Shown in pieces: positions 8,685 through 18,444 of a stretch of 64,000 nt of DNA; within the stretch, counting starts at the first letter, position 1, and every line of letters begins with the position of its first letter. The translations under genes and the position numbers were made by a program. The stretch spans positions 1 to 64,000 of the forward strand of contig JAEZLZ010000097.1 in the NCBI GenBank assembly GCA_023415055.1, given 5' to 3'. Under the pieces are notes generated by a model. That model was not told the DNA's origin and ran no database searches. It saw nothing but the letters and a program-made list of their open reading frames with translations. The DNA is from Bacillota bacterium. Its GTDB lineage: Bacteria > Bacillota > Clostridia > Lachnospirales > Lachnospiraceae.

Positions 8685-9434
8685 ATGAAAATCAAGGATA
8701 AGAAAATACTTTATTTGATTTTAATGATTAATATGGTGCTTGGTTTAGCGATCTTAGTATACAATCCGACGAGCAGTATACGCCTGCAGACGAAGGATAA
8801 ACAGACTAAGGCGGCTTCCAGTCTGGGACAGAAGACTCTTACAGCAAAGCAGGAGAAGAGCGATAAAGATACTGTCTCACTAATGAGTGTATCTCTGACT
8901 CCGACACCAAGTCCGACACCGATCCCGACACCAACCCCGTTACCTGTATATCCATTGGAGGAAGAGGGATATCCCGCCGAGATCGATACACTGGTTGAGA
9001 CATATTATGAAGCGAAAATCTGTTGTGATGTTGAGACTTTAAAGAGTATTTCTTCAGAGCCTTCTAATGTAATCAGTAAGAAACAGCTGTTACAATTAGT
9101 AGAAGGTATTGACGAATATGAGAATATAAAATGTTATGTTAAGAAATCATACGAAGAGGGTGCTTATATCATCTTTGTATACTATGATATCAAATTCATC
9201 GGTTTGAATACCTTAGCACCATCCTTGTCAAAGCTTTATATAGTCACGGATTCTACCGGTGCATTAAAGATTTATGACGGTGAGATGAGTGGAGAATTAA
9301 AAGAGTATCTTGTAGCTCGAAGTGAAGATGAGGATGTGCTTGTATTACGAGACCATACAAATCAGCTTGCAACGAAGGCAAAGGAAAAAGATAAGGATTT
9401 GAAGGCTTTTTGGGAGATACTTGATAAATACTAG
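8685..9434 (+). CDS. Membrane-anchored protein with Pro/Thr linker, unknown function
   Basis: 249 residues. One N-terminal membrane anchor (about 8-27), a polar spacer, a TP-repeat linker (about 74-90, alternating threonine-proline) and a globular domain (about 95-249) of alternating helices and strands with an NTF2/DUF-like look (VETYYEAKICCDVETLKSIS, then YVKKSYEEGAYIIFVYYDIK). The linker is typical of extracytoplasmic proteins of clostridia, so the domain should lie outside the cell. The two adjacent cysteines in KICCDV are the only striking residues. It sits 21 nt before the EamA transporter gene and may share its transcript. I do not recognise a function. Confidence 0.65.
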   Translation: MKIKDKKILYLILMINMVLGLAILVYNPTSSIRLQTKDKQTKAASSLGQKTLTAKQEKSDKDTVSLMSVSLTPTPSPTPIPTPTPLPVYPLEEEGYPAEIDTLVETYYEAKICCDVETLKSISSEPSNVISKKQLLQLVEGIDEYENIKCYVKKSYEEGAYIIFVYYDIKFIGLNTLAPSLSKLYIVTDSTGALKIYDGEMSGELKEYLVARSEDEDVLVLRDHTNQLATKAKEKDKDLKAFWEILDKY

Positions 9435-9455
9435 ACTTTTGAGGTGATGTAAACC

Positions 9456-10325
9456 ATGTGGATTCTTTTTGCCTTTGGTTCTGCTTTATTTGCGGGAATG
9501 ACTGCAATTTTATCAAAAAGCGGAATTAAAAATACAGATTCAAATGTAGCGACTGCAGTGAGAACTGTAGTCGTATTGATATTTTCCTGGCTGATGGTTT
9601 TTCGTGTAGGATCACAGAATACGATCAGTGAGATTAGTGCAAAGACGCTGATTTTTCTGATCCTGTCGGGTTTTGCTACCGGAGCTTCCTGGTTATGCTA
9701 TTTTAAAGCACTGCAGCTTGGTAATGTGAATAAGGTAACTCCAATTGATAAATCCAGTACGATCTTAACCATGCTTCTGGCAATGATATTTCTGGGAGAA
9801 AGCATAACGCTTCTTAAACTGTTTGCCATTGTATTAATCGGTGCCGGAACCTATCTAATGATACAAAAGAAGAAGGAAATTAAGGCTTCGGAGATACATA
9901 ACAGCCGTTGGATCGGATATGCTGTATTCTCCGCTATCTTTGCCAGCATGACCTCGATTCTTGGTAAGATCGGAATCGAAGGAGTAGAATCGAATCTGGG
10001 TACCGCGATTCGAACGATTGTAGTGCTGATTATGGCATGGATTGTTGTCTTTGTAACAGGTAAGCAGCATTTAGTTAAGACAATCGATCGAAAGAGCATG
10101 ATTTATATTGTTCTGTCCGGATTTGCGACCGGAGGCTCTTGGCTATGCTATTACCGGGCATTGCAGGATGGTCTGGCCAGTGTGGTAGTTCCGATTGATA
10201 AATTAAGTATTTTGGTAACGATTATTTTCTCCTACATCTTTCTCAAAGAGACACTGACAAAGAGGGCGATGCTTGGCTTAGGTCTGATTGTAATCGGAAC
10301 CTTATCTTTGCTGATAAAGCTTTGA
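9456..10325 (+). CDS. EamA/DMT-family transporter
   Basis: 289 residues, about ten predicted membrane segments in two homologous EamA repeats (about 1-140 and 150-289). The duplication is plain: SGFATGASWLCYFKALQLG in the first half reappears as SGFATGGSWLCYYRALQDG in the second, each followed by a PIDK motif and a hydrophobic helix. The family belongs to the drug/metabolite transporter superfamily; members export amino acids or other small metabolites, but the substrate cannot be told here. GAGGTGAT is 9 nt before the ATG. A terminator follows the gene. Confidence 0.85.
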   Translation: MWILFAFGSALFAGMTAILSKSGIKNTDSNVATAVRTVVVLIFSWLMVFRVGSQNTISEISAKTLIFLILSGFATGASWLCYFKALQLGNVNKVTPIDKSSTILTMLLAMIFLGESITLLKLFAIVLIGAGTYLMIQKKKEIKASEIHNSRWIGYAVFSAIFASMTSILGKIGIEGVESNLGTAIRTIVVLIMAWIVVFVTGKQHLVKTIDRKSMIYIVLSGFATGGSWLCYYRALQDGLASVVVPIDKLSILVTIIFSYIFLKETLTKRAMLGLGLIVIGTLSLLIKL

Positions 10326-10356
10326 TGGCAGATCAGCACACGTAATTTCTTGATAG

Positions 10357-10399
10357 AAAAGTACTTCATGTTGCTTTAGCATAATGGAGTACTTTTTTT
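10357..10399 (+). terminator. Intrinsic terminator
   Basis: AAAAGTACTTCAT pairs with ATGGAGTACTTTT (one G-U), followed by a T run. Confidence 0.85.
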
Positions 10400-10526
10400 A
10401 GGTGCGCGTGTGCACGATTCACAGGATAAGATTACAAACAAAGTAAGAATATGGTAGAAACTTTATTGGGAAAGGGATATAATATCGATAAATAATTATA
10501 AATAATAGGTTGGAGGGGGTATTATT

Positions 10527-10655
10527 ATGTTTTCAGCTATATCATTATTTGCGGTTATTATACCGTTACTGCAGCTTGTGCTGATGGTATTAGGGATTTA
10601 TGTATTGATTGTCTTTCTAAAAGCATTGCAGATATACATAAGGAACAACGGTTAA
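10527..10655 (+). CDS. 42-residue single-pass membrane protein
   Basis: A short ORF starting MFSAISLFAVIIPLL and ending YIRNNG; residues about 4-36 are hydrophobic and the C-terminus is basic, typical of a small membrane protein. GGAGGGGG (from about 10511) precedes the ATG with good spacing, and the gene stands alone between the EamA terminator and lhr. It could be a regulator of a larger membrane complex or a toxin-like peptide; nothing in the sequence decides this. Support comes from the ribosome site and the hydropathy alone. Confidence 0.6.
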   Translation: MFSAISLFAVIIPLLQLVLMVLGIYVLIVFLKALQIYIRNNG

Positions 10656-10791
10656 TACTTACACCTAAAGAGAGAAGAATATATATAGGCAAGGACAAAA
10701 CAAACATATTGAGATCATGGTATGCACATCATTCATGTTATCAGATATCTCAAATATCTCACATTAATAATTAATTAAGGAGCTGCTGCAG

Positions 10792-13700
10792 ATGAATTCC
10801 CTGAACATATTTCATCCATTTACAAGAGATTGGTTTAGCCGTTCCCTGGGTTCACCGACTCAGGTACAGGAGGAGGCTTGGCCTGCGATAGCGTCAGGGA
10901 CCCATACTCTGGTTAGCGCACCTACCGGTACCGGTAAGACTTTATCTGCTTTTCTTGTCTTTCTGGATCGCTTGAAGACAGAAGCCCGGTCTGGAACTCT
11001 TAAGCAGGAGCTCCACTTAATCTACGTATCTCCCCTGAAATCATTAGCCGGGGATATCCGCGAGAATTTAAAACGCCCACTCATCGGTATCTATGAGGAG
11101 GAGCTTCACAGCGGAAATTATGAACAGAGTGAATCACCTAGCCTTAATGTAGCGATTCGTACCGGAGATACCACACAGAGTGAGCGCAGGCAGATGATCA
11201 AAAAACCTCCGCATATATTAATCACGACACCGGAATCCTTATATCTGATGCTGACCAGCAAGTCCGGACAGTCCATTCTGCAAACAGCCAAGGCTATCAT
11301 TATAGATGAACTCCATGCACTCATTGATTCCAAGCGAGGAGCACATCTGATGTTGTCCATTGCAAGACTGGACCGACTTTGCGCTGAACCGTTGCAGCGT
11401 ATTGGATTATCTGCGACGATAGAACCCTTAAGCGAGGCAGCGAAATATCTGTCCCCAGAGCCTGTTACCATCGTAGCCCCTAAGATGCATAAGGAGATCA
11501 GGATAGAGATTACCAGTCCGATACCGGAACGGCAAAGCGGAATTAAGGATTCGGTATGGCAGGAGGTAGCCAGAGCAGTTTATGCTCATTGCAAGGATTC
11601 AAGAAGTATCATTGCGTTTGTGGAGGGCAGAGCCTATGCAGAGAAGCTCGCATATTATGTGAACCTGATTGCCGGTGATGGCTTTGCCAGAACACACCAT
11701 GGAAGCTTATCAAAGGAACAGCGCTTTGAAGTCGAGAGTTGTCTGCGTAATGGGACGCTGCGAATGCTATGTGCGACCTCCTCCATGGAATTGGGTATTG
11801 ATGTAGGCGAGATTGAGCAGGTATTCCAGATTGGTTGTCCCAGGTCTATCTCCAGTACGATGCAACGTCTTGGCCGAGCCGGTCATAACCCGAACCGGAC
11901 CAGTGTTATGCGCATCTTTCCAAGGTCAGCTGCAGAAGGTTTGTATAGCGGTCTGACTGCAGAGGTTGCAAGAATGGGAGGGGTGGAGCATTCGAATCCC
12001 CCCAGGCTGTGCCTGGATGTACTGGCCCAGCATCTGGTCTCTATGGCAACCGGTGATGGATATGACCTAGACGAGGTGATGGAGCTTTTACCAAGAGCTT
12101 ATCCGTTTTGCGAGGTGACGAAGGAAGATGTGAAGGGTGTTCTTGCTATGTTGGCCGGGGATTTTGAGCATGATCGAAATATTCCGGTTCGCCCAAGAAT
12201 CCTTTATGACCGGATCAATGAACGGGTGGAGGGAGATCCTTACAGCCGCATGCTGGCGGTATCAGCAGGAGGAACGATTCCGGATAAGGGCCTGTATGCA
12301 GTAAAGACGGAAACCGGTGTAAAGCTAGGAGAACTGGATGAGGAATTTGTATTCGAATCCAGAGTCGGCGACCGTTTTCTACTCGGAACCTTTGCATGGC
12401 AGATTACAAAGATTCAAAAGGATACGGTGGAAGTCACGCAGTCGAATATATACGGTGCCAGATTACCCTTTTGGAAGGGTGATATGAAGGGACGCAGATT
12501 ACAAACCGGTTTAGCCTTTGGAGCGATACTCCGCAGACTGGTGATCGCGAATGAGTTAGGGACCCTGAGTAAGGAGCTAAGTAAGCTGGGACTGGATGAT
12601 GAGGCGGTATCCGGTGCAGAAGATTATATCAAGAGACAGCTGATGGCAACCGGTATCCTGCCGGATGACCGTACCATTATAGTAGAGCATTTTCGTGATG
12701 AGACGGGAAATCAGCAGATGATGGTACATTCCATCTTTGGTAAACAGATTAACTCGCCTCTTGCAATCCTGACACTGGAGGCAGCAAAAAGACATACGCA
12801 TGCCAATATCAGTTATGTGGAGGATGACGACGGATTTTTGTTGTTCCCATATGGTGAAGAGGAGCTTCCGGAAGGGCTGCTTCAGGAGCTCAAGACAGAA
12901 GAGGCAAGAGCGGTGCTGGAGGCGGTGCTTCCGGTGACGCCTCTGTTCAATATGAATTTCAGATATAATACGGCACATGCATTGATGATGGGAGTACGAA
13001 AGACCGGAAGACAGCCTCTGTGGGTTCAGAGGATGAGGAGTGCCGAGATGCTCGAATCTCTGATAAAGTACACAGAGCATCCGCTAATTCGTGAGACCAA
13101 AAGGGAATGTCTCGAGGATTATTGGGACCTTCCGGGGCTGGAATATGTCCTAAGCGGAATCCGTTCCGGCAATATTCAGGTCTGTGAGCTGTTCGTGGAA
13201 ACACCGTCCCCGATGTCCTTCCTGCTCCGTCAGCAGACAGAGGCAGCCAATATGTATGATTATTCTCCGACTCCGATGGGAATTCATAAAGCGACGGAGG
13301 AGGCACTGAAGGAAGCGACAATGATAGCTCCGGAGCCGGAACATCTGGCCAGGGTATCGGAGCGAAGACACCTTCCGGAGGATGAGAAACAGCTGCATTC
13401 GCTTCTGATGATGGAAGGGGATCTGGTTGCAGGAGAGCTTGAGGTTCCGATCGAATGGCTGGAGATTTTGGCCAGAAGGGGACAAGCCTTCTATATCGAA
13501 CCCGGCTTATGGATCGCAGCTGAGCAGGCAGAACGATACCGGTCAGCCCTGGAAGAAGGAGAATTTACTGCCAGAAAACAGCTGGTGCTGCGGCTGCTGC
13601 GATATCGTGGTGCTCAGACAGCGGAGCTGATCAGTGAGCGGTATTACTGGAAGAAGGGTCAATCGGAAGCTTTATTAAAGGAACTATGTAAAGAAGGAGA

Positions 13701-14925
13701 GGCAATTGAAAATGAAGGCTTATATTATCACTCGGAGCTTTATAGCCGTGCTAGAAAGGCAACGATTCAAAGCAGAAGAGCTCGAATCGTCACACTGCCT
13801 TCCGAGCGGTACGCTGCACTCTTAGCCAGTCGAATCTATAAGGCAGCAGCACCTAGCGAACAATTGGAGGCAGTGATAAAGCTTTATTCAGATGTAACTT
13901 TTCCTGCTGTCGTTTGGGAAAGTATTCTCTTACCTGCACGAGTGTCCAGATATCGACCGGAGCTGCTTGATACCTTGCTAGCCGGCGGGAACTTCTTCTG
14001 GCAGCTAGAAGCCGATGGAGGCCTTGGCTTCCATCGTTACGAGGATATCAATTGGCAAACGGATGTATCAGAGGTGCAGGAGTCTCTTCAGGGAAATGAA
14101 AGGATTGCTTATGAAGCCTTAGTACGGAGGGGAGCAAGTTTCCTTCAAAGACTCAGCGGGCTATTCGAAAATGCATCTCCCTATGATATTTTACTTGCCT
14201 TAGCGGAAAAAGGTCTGGTTTGTGCGGATAGCTTCATTCCTGTCCGCCAATGGATGAATAAGGAGAAACTAAACAAAGCTACGGTAAAACAAAGAATCAC
14301 AGTACGTGCAAAGGCGATGACCACGGGACGTTGGGAGATCACTCATCCTAGAAAGGAATTCGGCATGGAGGAGCTTATTGACCGTTGCTTTGATCGGGTC
14401 ATTATTCTGTGCCGGGAGACGGTTCAAGGTATCACTTGGAGTCAGGTGCTCGAGACCCTTCGAGTTTGGGAATATACAGGAAGAGTTCGACGCGGATATT
14501 TTATTGAAGGTTTATCCGGTGTTCAATTTATCCGTGAGAAGGACTTTGCAACAACGATGGCTGCCTTAGATCAACCGGGAGATGAGATCATCTGGTTATC
14601 CGCAGTAGATCCTGCACAGCCATGGGGTAAAAGTCTGCCACATATGGCGGACCGATCCTTCCTTAATGTCGCAGGGACAGTGGTGGCACTCCGCGCAGGG
14701 ATACCGGTCGTGATTATGGAGCGACAGGGGAAGCTACTGAAGGTATTTGAGGAGCAGTACCTGGAGGAGGCGATGAGAGTCTTATCACAGGATTTTATCA
14801 GGCAGCGTATCTTTTCCGGTCAGAATCGACTGATTGTAAAAGAGTATCCAGAGGAAGCGGTGGTGGCTCTGGCAGCAGCCAGTTTTAAGCGAGAGCTCAA
14901 GGATTATGTTTTATATCGAATCTAG
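10792..14925 (+). CDS. lhr: Lhr-type large ATP-dependent helicase
   Basis: 1377 residues. The N-terminal half is the Lhr core: Q-like region, Walker A APTGTGKT (about 43-50), DELH box (about 172-175), GLSAT motif III, the RecA2 motifs (SSMELGID and QRLGRAGHNPN), then winged-helix and Lhr-specific beta domains. The second half is the Lhr C-terminal extension. Lhr proteins are 3'-5' helicases acting on DNA and RNA:DNA hybrids in repair; length fits the bacterial long form (E. coli about 1500). AAGGAG is 10 nt from the ATG. It stands alone with no nuclease or glycosylase neighbour. Confidence 0.92.
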   Translation: MNSLNIFHPFTRDWFSRSLGSPTQVQEEAWPAIASGTHTLVSAPTGTGKTLSAFLVFLDRLKTEARSGTLKQELHLIYVSPLKSLAGDIRENLKRPLIGIYEEELHSGNYEQSESPSLNVAIRTGDTTQSERRQMIKKPPHILITTPESLYLMLTSKSGQSILQTAKAIIIDELHALIDSKRGAHLMLSIARLDRLCAEPLQRIGLSATIEPLSEAAKYLSPEPVTIVAPKMHKEIRIEITSPIPERQSGIKDSVWQEVARAVYAHCKDSRSIIAFVEGRAYAEKLAYYVNLIAGDGFARTHHGSLSKEQRFEVESCLRNGTLRMLCATSSMELGIDVGEIEQVFQIGCPRSISSTMQRLGRAGHNPNRTSVMRIFPRSAAEGLYSGLTAEVARMGGVEHSNPPRLCLDVLAQHLVSMATGDGYDLDEVMELLPRAYPFCEVTKEDVKGVLAMLAGDFEHDRNIPVRPRILYDRINERVEGDPYSRMLAVSAGGTIPDKGLYAVKTETGVKLGELDEEFVFESRVGDRFLLGTFAWQITKIQKDTVEVTQSNIYGARLPFWKGDMKGRRLQTGLAFGAILRRLVIANELGTLSKELSKLGLDDEAVSGAEDYIKRQLMATGILPDDRTIIVEHFRDETGNQQMMVHSIFGKQINSPLAILTLEAAKRHTHANISYVEDDDGFLLFPYGEEELPEGLLQELKTEEARAVLEAVLPVTPLFNMNFRYNTAHALMMGVRKTGRQPLWVQRMRSAEMLESLIKYTEHPLIRETKRECLEDYWDLPGLEYVLSGIRSGNIQVCELFVETPSPMSFLLRQQTEAANMYDYSPTPMGIHKATEEALKEATMIAPEPEHLARVSERRHLPEDEKQLHSLLMMEGDLVAGELEVPIEWLEILARRGQAFYIEPGLWIAAEQAERYRSALEEGEFTARKQLVLRLLRYRGAQTAELISERYYWKKGQSEALLKELCKEGEAIENEGLYYHSELYSRARKATIQSRRARIVTLPSERYAALLASRIYKAAAPSEQLEAVIKLYSDVTFPAVVWESILLPARVSRYRPELLDTLLAGGNFFWQLEADGGLGFHRYEDINWQTDVSEVQESLQGNERIAYEALVRRGASFLQRLSGLFENASPYDILLALAEKGLVCADSFIPVRQWMNKEKLNKATVKQRITVRAKAMTTGRWEITHPRKEFGMEELIDRCFDRVIILCRETVQGITWSQVLETLRVWEYTGRVRRGYFIEGLSGVQFIREKDFATTMAALDQPGDEIIWLSAVDPAQPWGKSLPHMADRSFLNVAGTVVALRAGIPVVIMERQGKLLKVFEEQYLEEAMRVLSQDFIRQRIFSGQNRLIVKEYPEEAVVALAAASFKRELKDYVLYRI

Positions 14926-14934
14926 AAGATAACA

Positions 14935-15033
14935 ATAGAGAGTCAGATGAGGAGCTCATTTTATCAGGGCTAACCTACATCGGACTCTCTATATCATTCA
15001 TGACAATAGAAAGTTCGCGAGCGTGCTTTCTAT
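14935..15033 (+). terminator. Two stem-loops between lhr and the convergent Big2 gene
   Basis: ATAGAGAGTC (14935-14944) pairs with GACTCTCTAT (14983-14992) across a long loop; ATAGAAAG (15006-15013) pairs with CTTTCTAT (15026-15033). They probably act as terminators for the convergent genes, although the T tracts are weak. Confidence 0.5.
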
Positions 15034-15077
15034 CGTATTACTCTTAGTTTTCTTCCATCCTTGTTATGTGATATTTC

Positions 15078-16043
15078 TTATTCGACTACATGCACCTTAA
15101 TGGTTACTTTTCTTCCGTCAACAAAGGCATAAATCGAGCAGGTACCGGTGGAGACAGTACTTACGGTACCATCATTGGATAATGTAACCACAGAATCATT
15201 GGCTGTCTTCCAGGTGACCTTACTGTCTGTTCCTAAGATACTCAGCTTCTTCGTCTTACCCATTCTTAAGGTGAAGTCCTTTGTACTTGCTTTTATTACT
15301 TTTACAGTAGAAGTCAGCTTCTTACCATCAACGGTGGCTGTTATTTTCGTGGTACCGGGACCCTTTGCGCGAACTCGGCCATCGCTGCCGATGGTTGCAA
15401 TCGCATTATTTGCTGAGGACCACTTTATCCTACTAGAGGTTCCCTCAACCTTGAGAGTCTTAATAAAGCCGGACCAGCCGCCGAGCTCGAGTACAACGGA
15501 ATCAGGATTGATACCGATGACGGATACCTTACTGCTGATCTCAGTATCACCAACGGATGCAGTAATCGTTGCGTTTCCGTTTGCAATAGCAGTTACCTTG
15601 CCACTATTTGAAACAGTAGCAACCTTTTTATTGGATGAGGTATAGGTAACCTTTTCCTTCGTACCGAGTACGGTCAGGGTAGTGGATTGCTTTTTAGTAA
15701 GTACGATATTATCCTTCATATAGATAACATTTACCTTACAACGAAGCTTTTGACCTTTTATATTAGCCGTTATGGTAGCGGTGCCAGGCGCTTTCGCAAA
15801 GACTTTTCCGCTGCTTGATACGGATGCGACATTATTGTTGCTGGTGGACCATGATGCTTTGGATGAAGTACCGCCTATGCGTAAGGTCTTATAATGGTCA
15901 ACCTCCAGAACAATATTGGTATCCTTCAAGTATATTGAACTCGCAGCCTGCGCTGTCGGTTTATCATTTGTAAAAGGGAAGGATGAAAGAGTAGTTATAC
16001 TAAAAATCAGTATAACTGAAAAAAGCTTTCGCAACTTTTTCAT
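15078..16043 (-). CDS. Secreted protein of four Big2 Ig-like repeats
   Basis: 321 residues. A signal peptide (about 1-34, basic then hydrophobic, ending TAQAASS) is followed by four tandem bacterial Ig-like (BID_2) repeats of about 70 residues. Each runs from a TLxxxG strand through W/YTSSN, VATVSxxGKVxAxxxGTATITA, to a final KVxV strand. There is no catalytic domain, sortase motif or membrane anchor, so it is probably a released or wall-associated adhesin or structural protein. Big2 repeats commonly occur as multiples in larger clostridial surface proteins; a protein made only of repeats is less usual. It is convergent with lhr. Confidence 0.85.
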   Translation of the reverse strand: MKKLRKLFSVILIFSITTLSSFPFTNDKPTAQAASSIYLKDTNIVLEVDHYKTLRIGGTSSKASWSTSNNNVASVSSSGKVFAKAPGTATITANIKGQKLRCKVNVIYMKDNIVLTKKQSTTLTVLGTKEKVTYTSSNKKVATVSNSGKVTAIANGNATITASVGDTEISSKVSVIGINPDSVVLELGGWSGFIKTLKVEGTSSRIKWSSANNAIATIGSDGRVRAKGPGTTKITATVDGKKLTSTVKVIKASTKDFTLRMGKTKKLSILGTDSKVTWKTANDSVVTLSNDGTVSTVSTGTCSIYAFVDGRKVTIKVHVVE

Positions 16044-16398
16044 GAGTGTTACCTCCTTATGTTTGAGTGATCTTCCTAAGATCGGAACGAGTTACAAGAT
16101 ATCAATTAGGTAGGAGAGTATCCTCACCCGTAATGCATTGATAAGTTCATTATAAAGTAATCCTTTCTACGGTTCACTATTAAAATATTGGTATAATAAA
16201 TGCCTGGAAATGACTATGACATTAACTTAAGGTAACAATTATAATAAATCGGTCAGAATTTCAGACGATGCCGGTATCGTGTCTGTATTATGAGGCTTCA
16301 GTGTGATGAGGTCACAGATAATTATCAAAATCCAGCTATACTTAGTAGAAAAGATACAGTTTCTGTTTTATTAAATCATATTGTATGGAGGATGAAAA
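16044..16398. other. Divergent intergenic region, about 355 bp
   Basis: Separates the Big2 gene from the rhodanese gene. I see a TATAAT (about 16192-16197) and an imperfect inverted repeat, ACGAT-GCCGGT-ATCGT (16265-16280), that could be an operator for the rhodanese/CoA-disulfide-reductase unit. No ORF or RNA gene was recognised. Confidence 0.4.
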
Positions 16399-16719
16399 AT
16401 GTTTGATTTTTTAAAGAAAGATAGTAGCAAGGTAATACACGTTAATGATATGGACAACCTATTAGGAAAGGTAGAATTAATCGATATAAGAGAACCCTAT
16501 GAATATAAAAGCGGAACGATAAAAACAGCCAAAAACATTCCGATGGGTACCTTATTATCAAACCCGGAGAAATATCTATTGAAAGATAAAACCTATTATA
16601 TCATGTGCCAGTCAGGAGCAAGAAGCGGAAGCACGACCAGGGTTTTAACTAAGCAAGGCTTTCAGGTAATCAATGTTGCCGGTGGAATGGGATCTTATGT
16701 TGGAACGAAGAGAAAATAA
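16399..16719 (+). CDS. Single-domain rhodanese
   Basis: 106 residues forming one rhodanese domain: ELIDIREPYEYKSGTIK, the alpha/beta core, and the active-site loop MCQSGARS with catalytic cysteine at about residue 75. Rhodaneses carry persulfide sulfur from donors to thiols. There is no signal peptide. The gene is 24 nt ahead of a CoA-disulfide reductase that itself carries a C-terminal rhodanese, with GGAGG ribosome sites for both, so the pair is almost certainly one operon for persulfide or polysulfide handling. Confidence 0.9.
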   Translation: MFDFLKKDSSKVIHVNDMDNLLGKVELIDIREPYEYKSGTIKTAKNIPMGTLLSNPEKYLLKDKTYYIMCQSGARSGSTTRVLTKQGFQVINVAGGMGSYVGTKRK

Positions 16720-16743
16720 CAATTAACTTAGGAGGATTAATTC

Positions 16744-18444
16744 ATGGGACGAAAAATAATCATTATCGGTGGAGTGGCCGGCGGAGCAAGCGCTGCAGCC
16801 AGACTTAGAAGAAACAGTGAAGAAGATCAGATTATCATGTTTGAACGGGGACCTCATGTTTCCTTTTCCAATTGTTCATTACCTTATCATCTGAGTGGAG
16901 TAATTAAGGAAGCGGATGATTTGGTTTTAATGAATCCGGAGCTCTTTTTAAAGCAGTATCATATCGATTCTCGTGTTAACAGTGAAGTTACAGCAATCGA
17001 TCGGAAAAACAAGACAGTAACGGTAAAGAGGTTAGACTCATCAGAAGAATATACAGAATCCTATGATAAATTAATCTTGTCACCGGGTGCCTCTCCGATC
17101 GTGCCAAAGCTGCCAGGGATTGAGAATGTCAATGTTTTCTCGGTTCGAAATGTAGTGGATATTGATCGCTTGAATCAATTTGTAAAAAAACTTAATAGCA
17201 AGGAGGTTGCGGTAATCGGTGGTGGATATGTCGGTGTAGAAGTGGCTGAGAATCTGAACGAAGCCGGTTATGATGTAACAATGATTGAAGCAACCAACCA
17301 GATACTTCGACCCTTTGACTATGACATGGTTCAAATATTCCATAAAGTCTTGACAGATCATAAGGTGAACCTGATCGTTGGAGATAAGGTAGAGCGATTT
17401 GAGAAAGATAAAGTTGTCTTGGCATCGGGCCAATCCGTGAATGCACAAGCAGTAATCATGGCGATCGGTGTGGCACCCGAAACTCAGCTTGCGAAGGAAG
17501 CCGGGCTTACCATCGGAGAAACCGGGGCCATCAAGGTTGATAAAAATTATTGTACGAACGATACGGATATTTATGCTGTCGGAGATGCAATCGAGGTTTA
17601 TCATGCCTTAACTCATTCTATGACGAAGTTGTCCTTGGCCGGTCCGGCATTAAAGCAAGCCAGAGCAGCAGCAGATCATATCAATCATAAGAGTACTGTA
17701 AACAAAGGCTTTATCGGTTCATCTGCCATCAAAGTATTTGAATATAACGGTGCATCCACCGGATTAAACGAAGCATTAATCAAAGCACAGAATCTGAAAA
17801 TTAATTATGACATTGTCCGCATCATTCTGTCGGACAAGGTAGGTATTATGCCGGAAGCCGCCCCGATGCATTTCAAACTGCTCTTTGAGGTACCAACCGG
17901 AAAGATACTTGGAGCTCAGGCAATCGGAAAGGGTGATGTGACAAAACGTATTGATATCATTGCCACTGTCATAAAGTTTGGTGGAACTCTTGAGGATCTA
18001 AAGGATCTGGAATTAAGCTATGCGCCTCCATTTGCAACGGCGAAGGATATCGTTAATTATGCAGGGTATGTAGGTTCTAATGTACTAAACGGCGACTTTA
18101 AGCAAGTAAATGTGGACCAGGTAAGAGAACTGGTGGAGAAGAAAGAGACTATCATCGATGTTCGGGAAAGCTATGAATACGAGAGGGGCCATATCAAAGG
18201 TGCAATCAATATTCCTTTAAGTGAACTCAGGGAAAGAAGCGATGAGATCCCGAAGGATAAACCGGTGTATCTGCACTGCAGAACCGGTCAGCGTAGTTAT
18301 AATGCCGCCCTGGCACTTCAGAATATGGGCTTTTCAAATGTTGTTAATATTACAGGAAGCTTTTTGGGAATATCCTTCCATGAATATTATAATGATAAGC
18401 AATCCGGAAGAGAGCCTATCGTAACGGAATATAACTTTAGATAA
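16744..18444 (+). CDS. CoA-disulfide reductase-rhodanese fusion (CoADR-RHD type)
   Basis: 566 residues. An N-terminal FAD Rossmann motif GGVAGGASAA leads to the single active-site cysteine C44 in SFSNCSLPYH, as in CoA-disulfide reductases. A second (NADH) dinucleotide site GGGYVGVE and the FAD-binding TDIYAVGD follow, then the dimerisation domain (SYAPPFATAKD). Residues from about 465 form a rhodanese domain with active cysteine near 512 (LHCRTGQRSY). CoADR-RHD enzymes reduce CoA persulfide or polysulfide with NADH. AGGAGG precedes the ATG. It is a paralogue of the enzyme starting at 26951. A gene fragment begins directly after its stop codon. Confidence 0.9.
   Translation: MGRKIIIIGGVAGGASAAARLRRNSEEDQIIMFERGPHVSFSNCSLPYHLSGVIKEADDLVLMNPELFLKQYHIDSRVNSEVTAIDRKNKTVTVKRLDSSEEYTESYDKLILSPGASPIVPKLPGIENVNVFSVRNVVDIDRLNQFVKKLNSKEVAVIGGGYVGVEVAENLNEAGYDVTMIEATNQILRPFDYDMVQIFHKVLTDHKVNLIVGDKVERFEKDKVVLASGQSVNAQAVIMAIGVAPETQLAKEAGLTIGETGAIKVDKNYCTNDTDIYAVGDAIEVYHALTHSMTKLSLAGPALKQARAAADHINHKSTVNKGFIGSSAIKVFEYNGASTGLNEALIKAQNLKINYDIVRIILSDKVGIMPEAAPMHFKLLFEVPTGKILGAQAIGKGDVTKRIDIIATVIKFGGTLEDLKDLELSYAPPFATAKDIVNYAGYVGSNVLNGDFKQVNVDQVRELVEKKETIIDVRESYEYERGHIKGAINIPLSELRERSDEIPKDKPVYLHCRTGQRSYNAALALQNMGFSNVVNITGSFLGISFHEYYNDKQSGREPIVTEYNFR

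Noticed and set aside
12577..13485. Several minus-strand ORFs over lhr
   Set aside because: All lie inside a long, well-conserved helicase gene, have no ribosome sites and read as His/Leu/Ser-rich shadows.
15148..15645. Long plus-strand ORF opposite the Big2 gene
   Set aside because: It is the antisense shadow of the repeat protein; low-complexity Val/Ser/Thr composition and no ribosome site.
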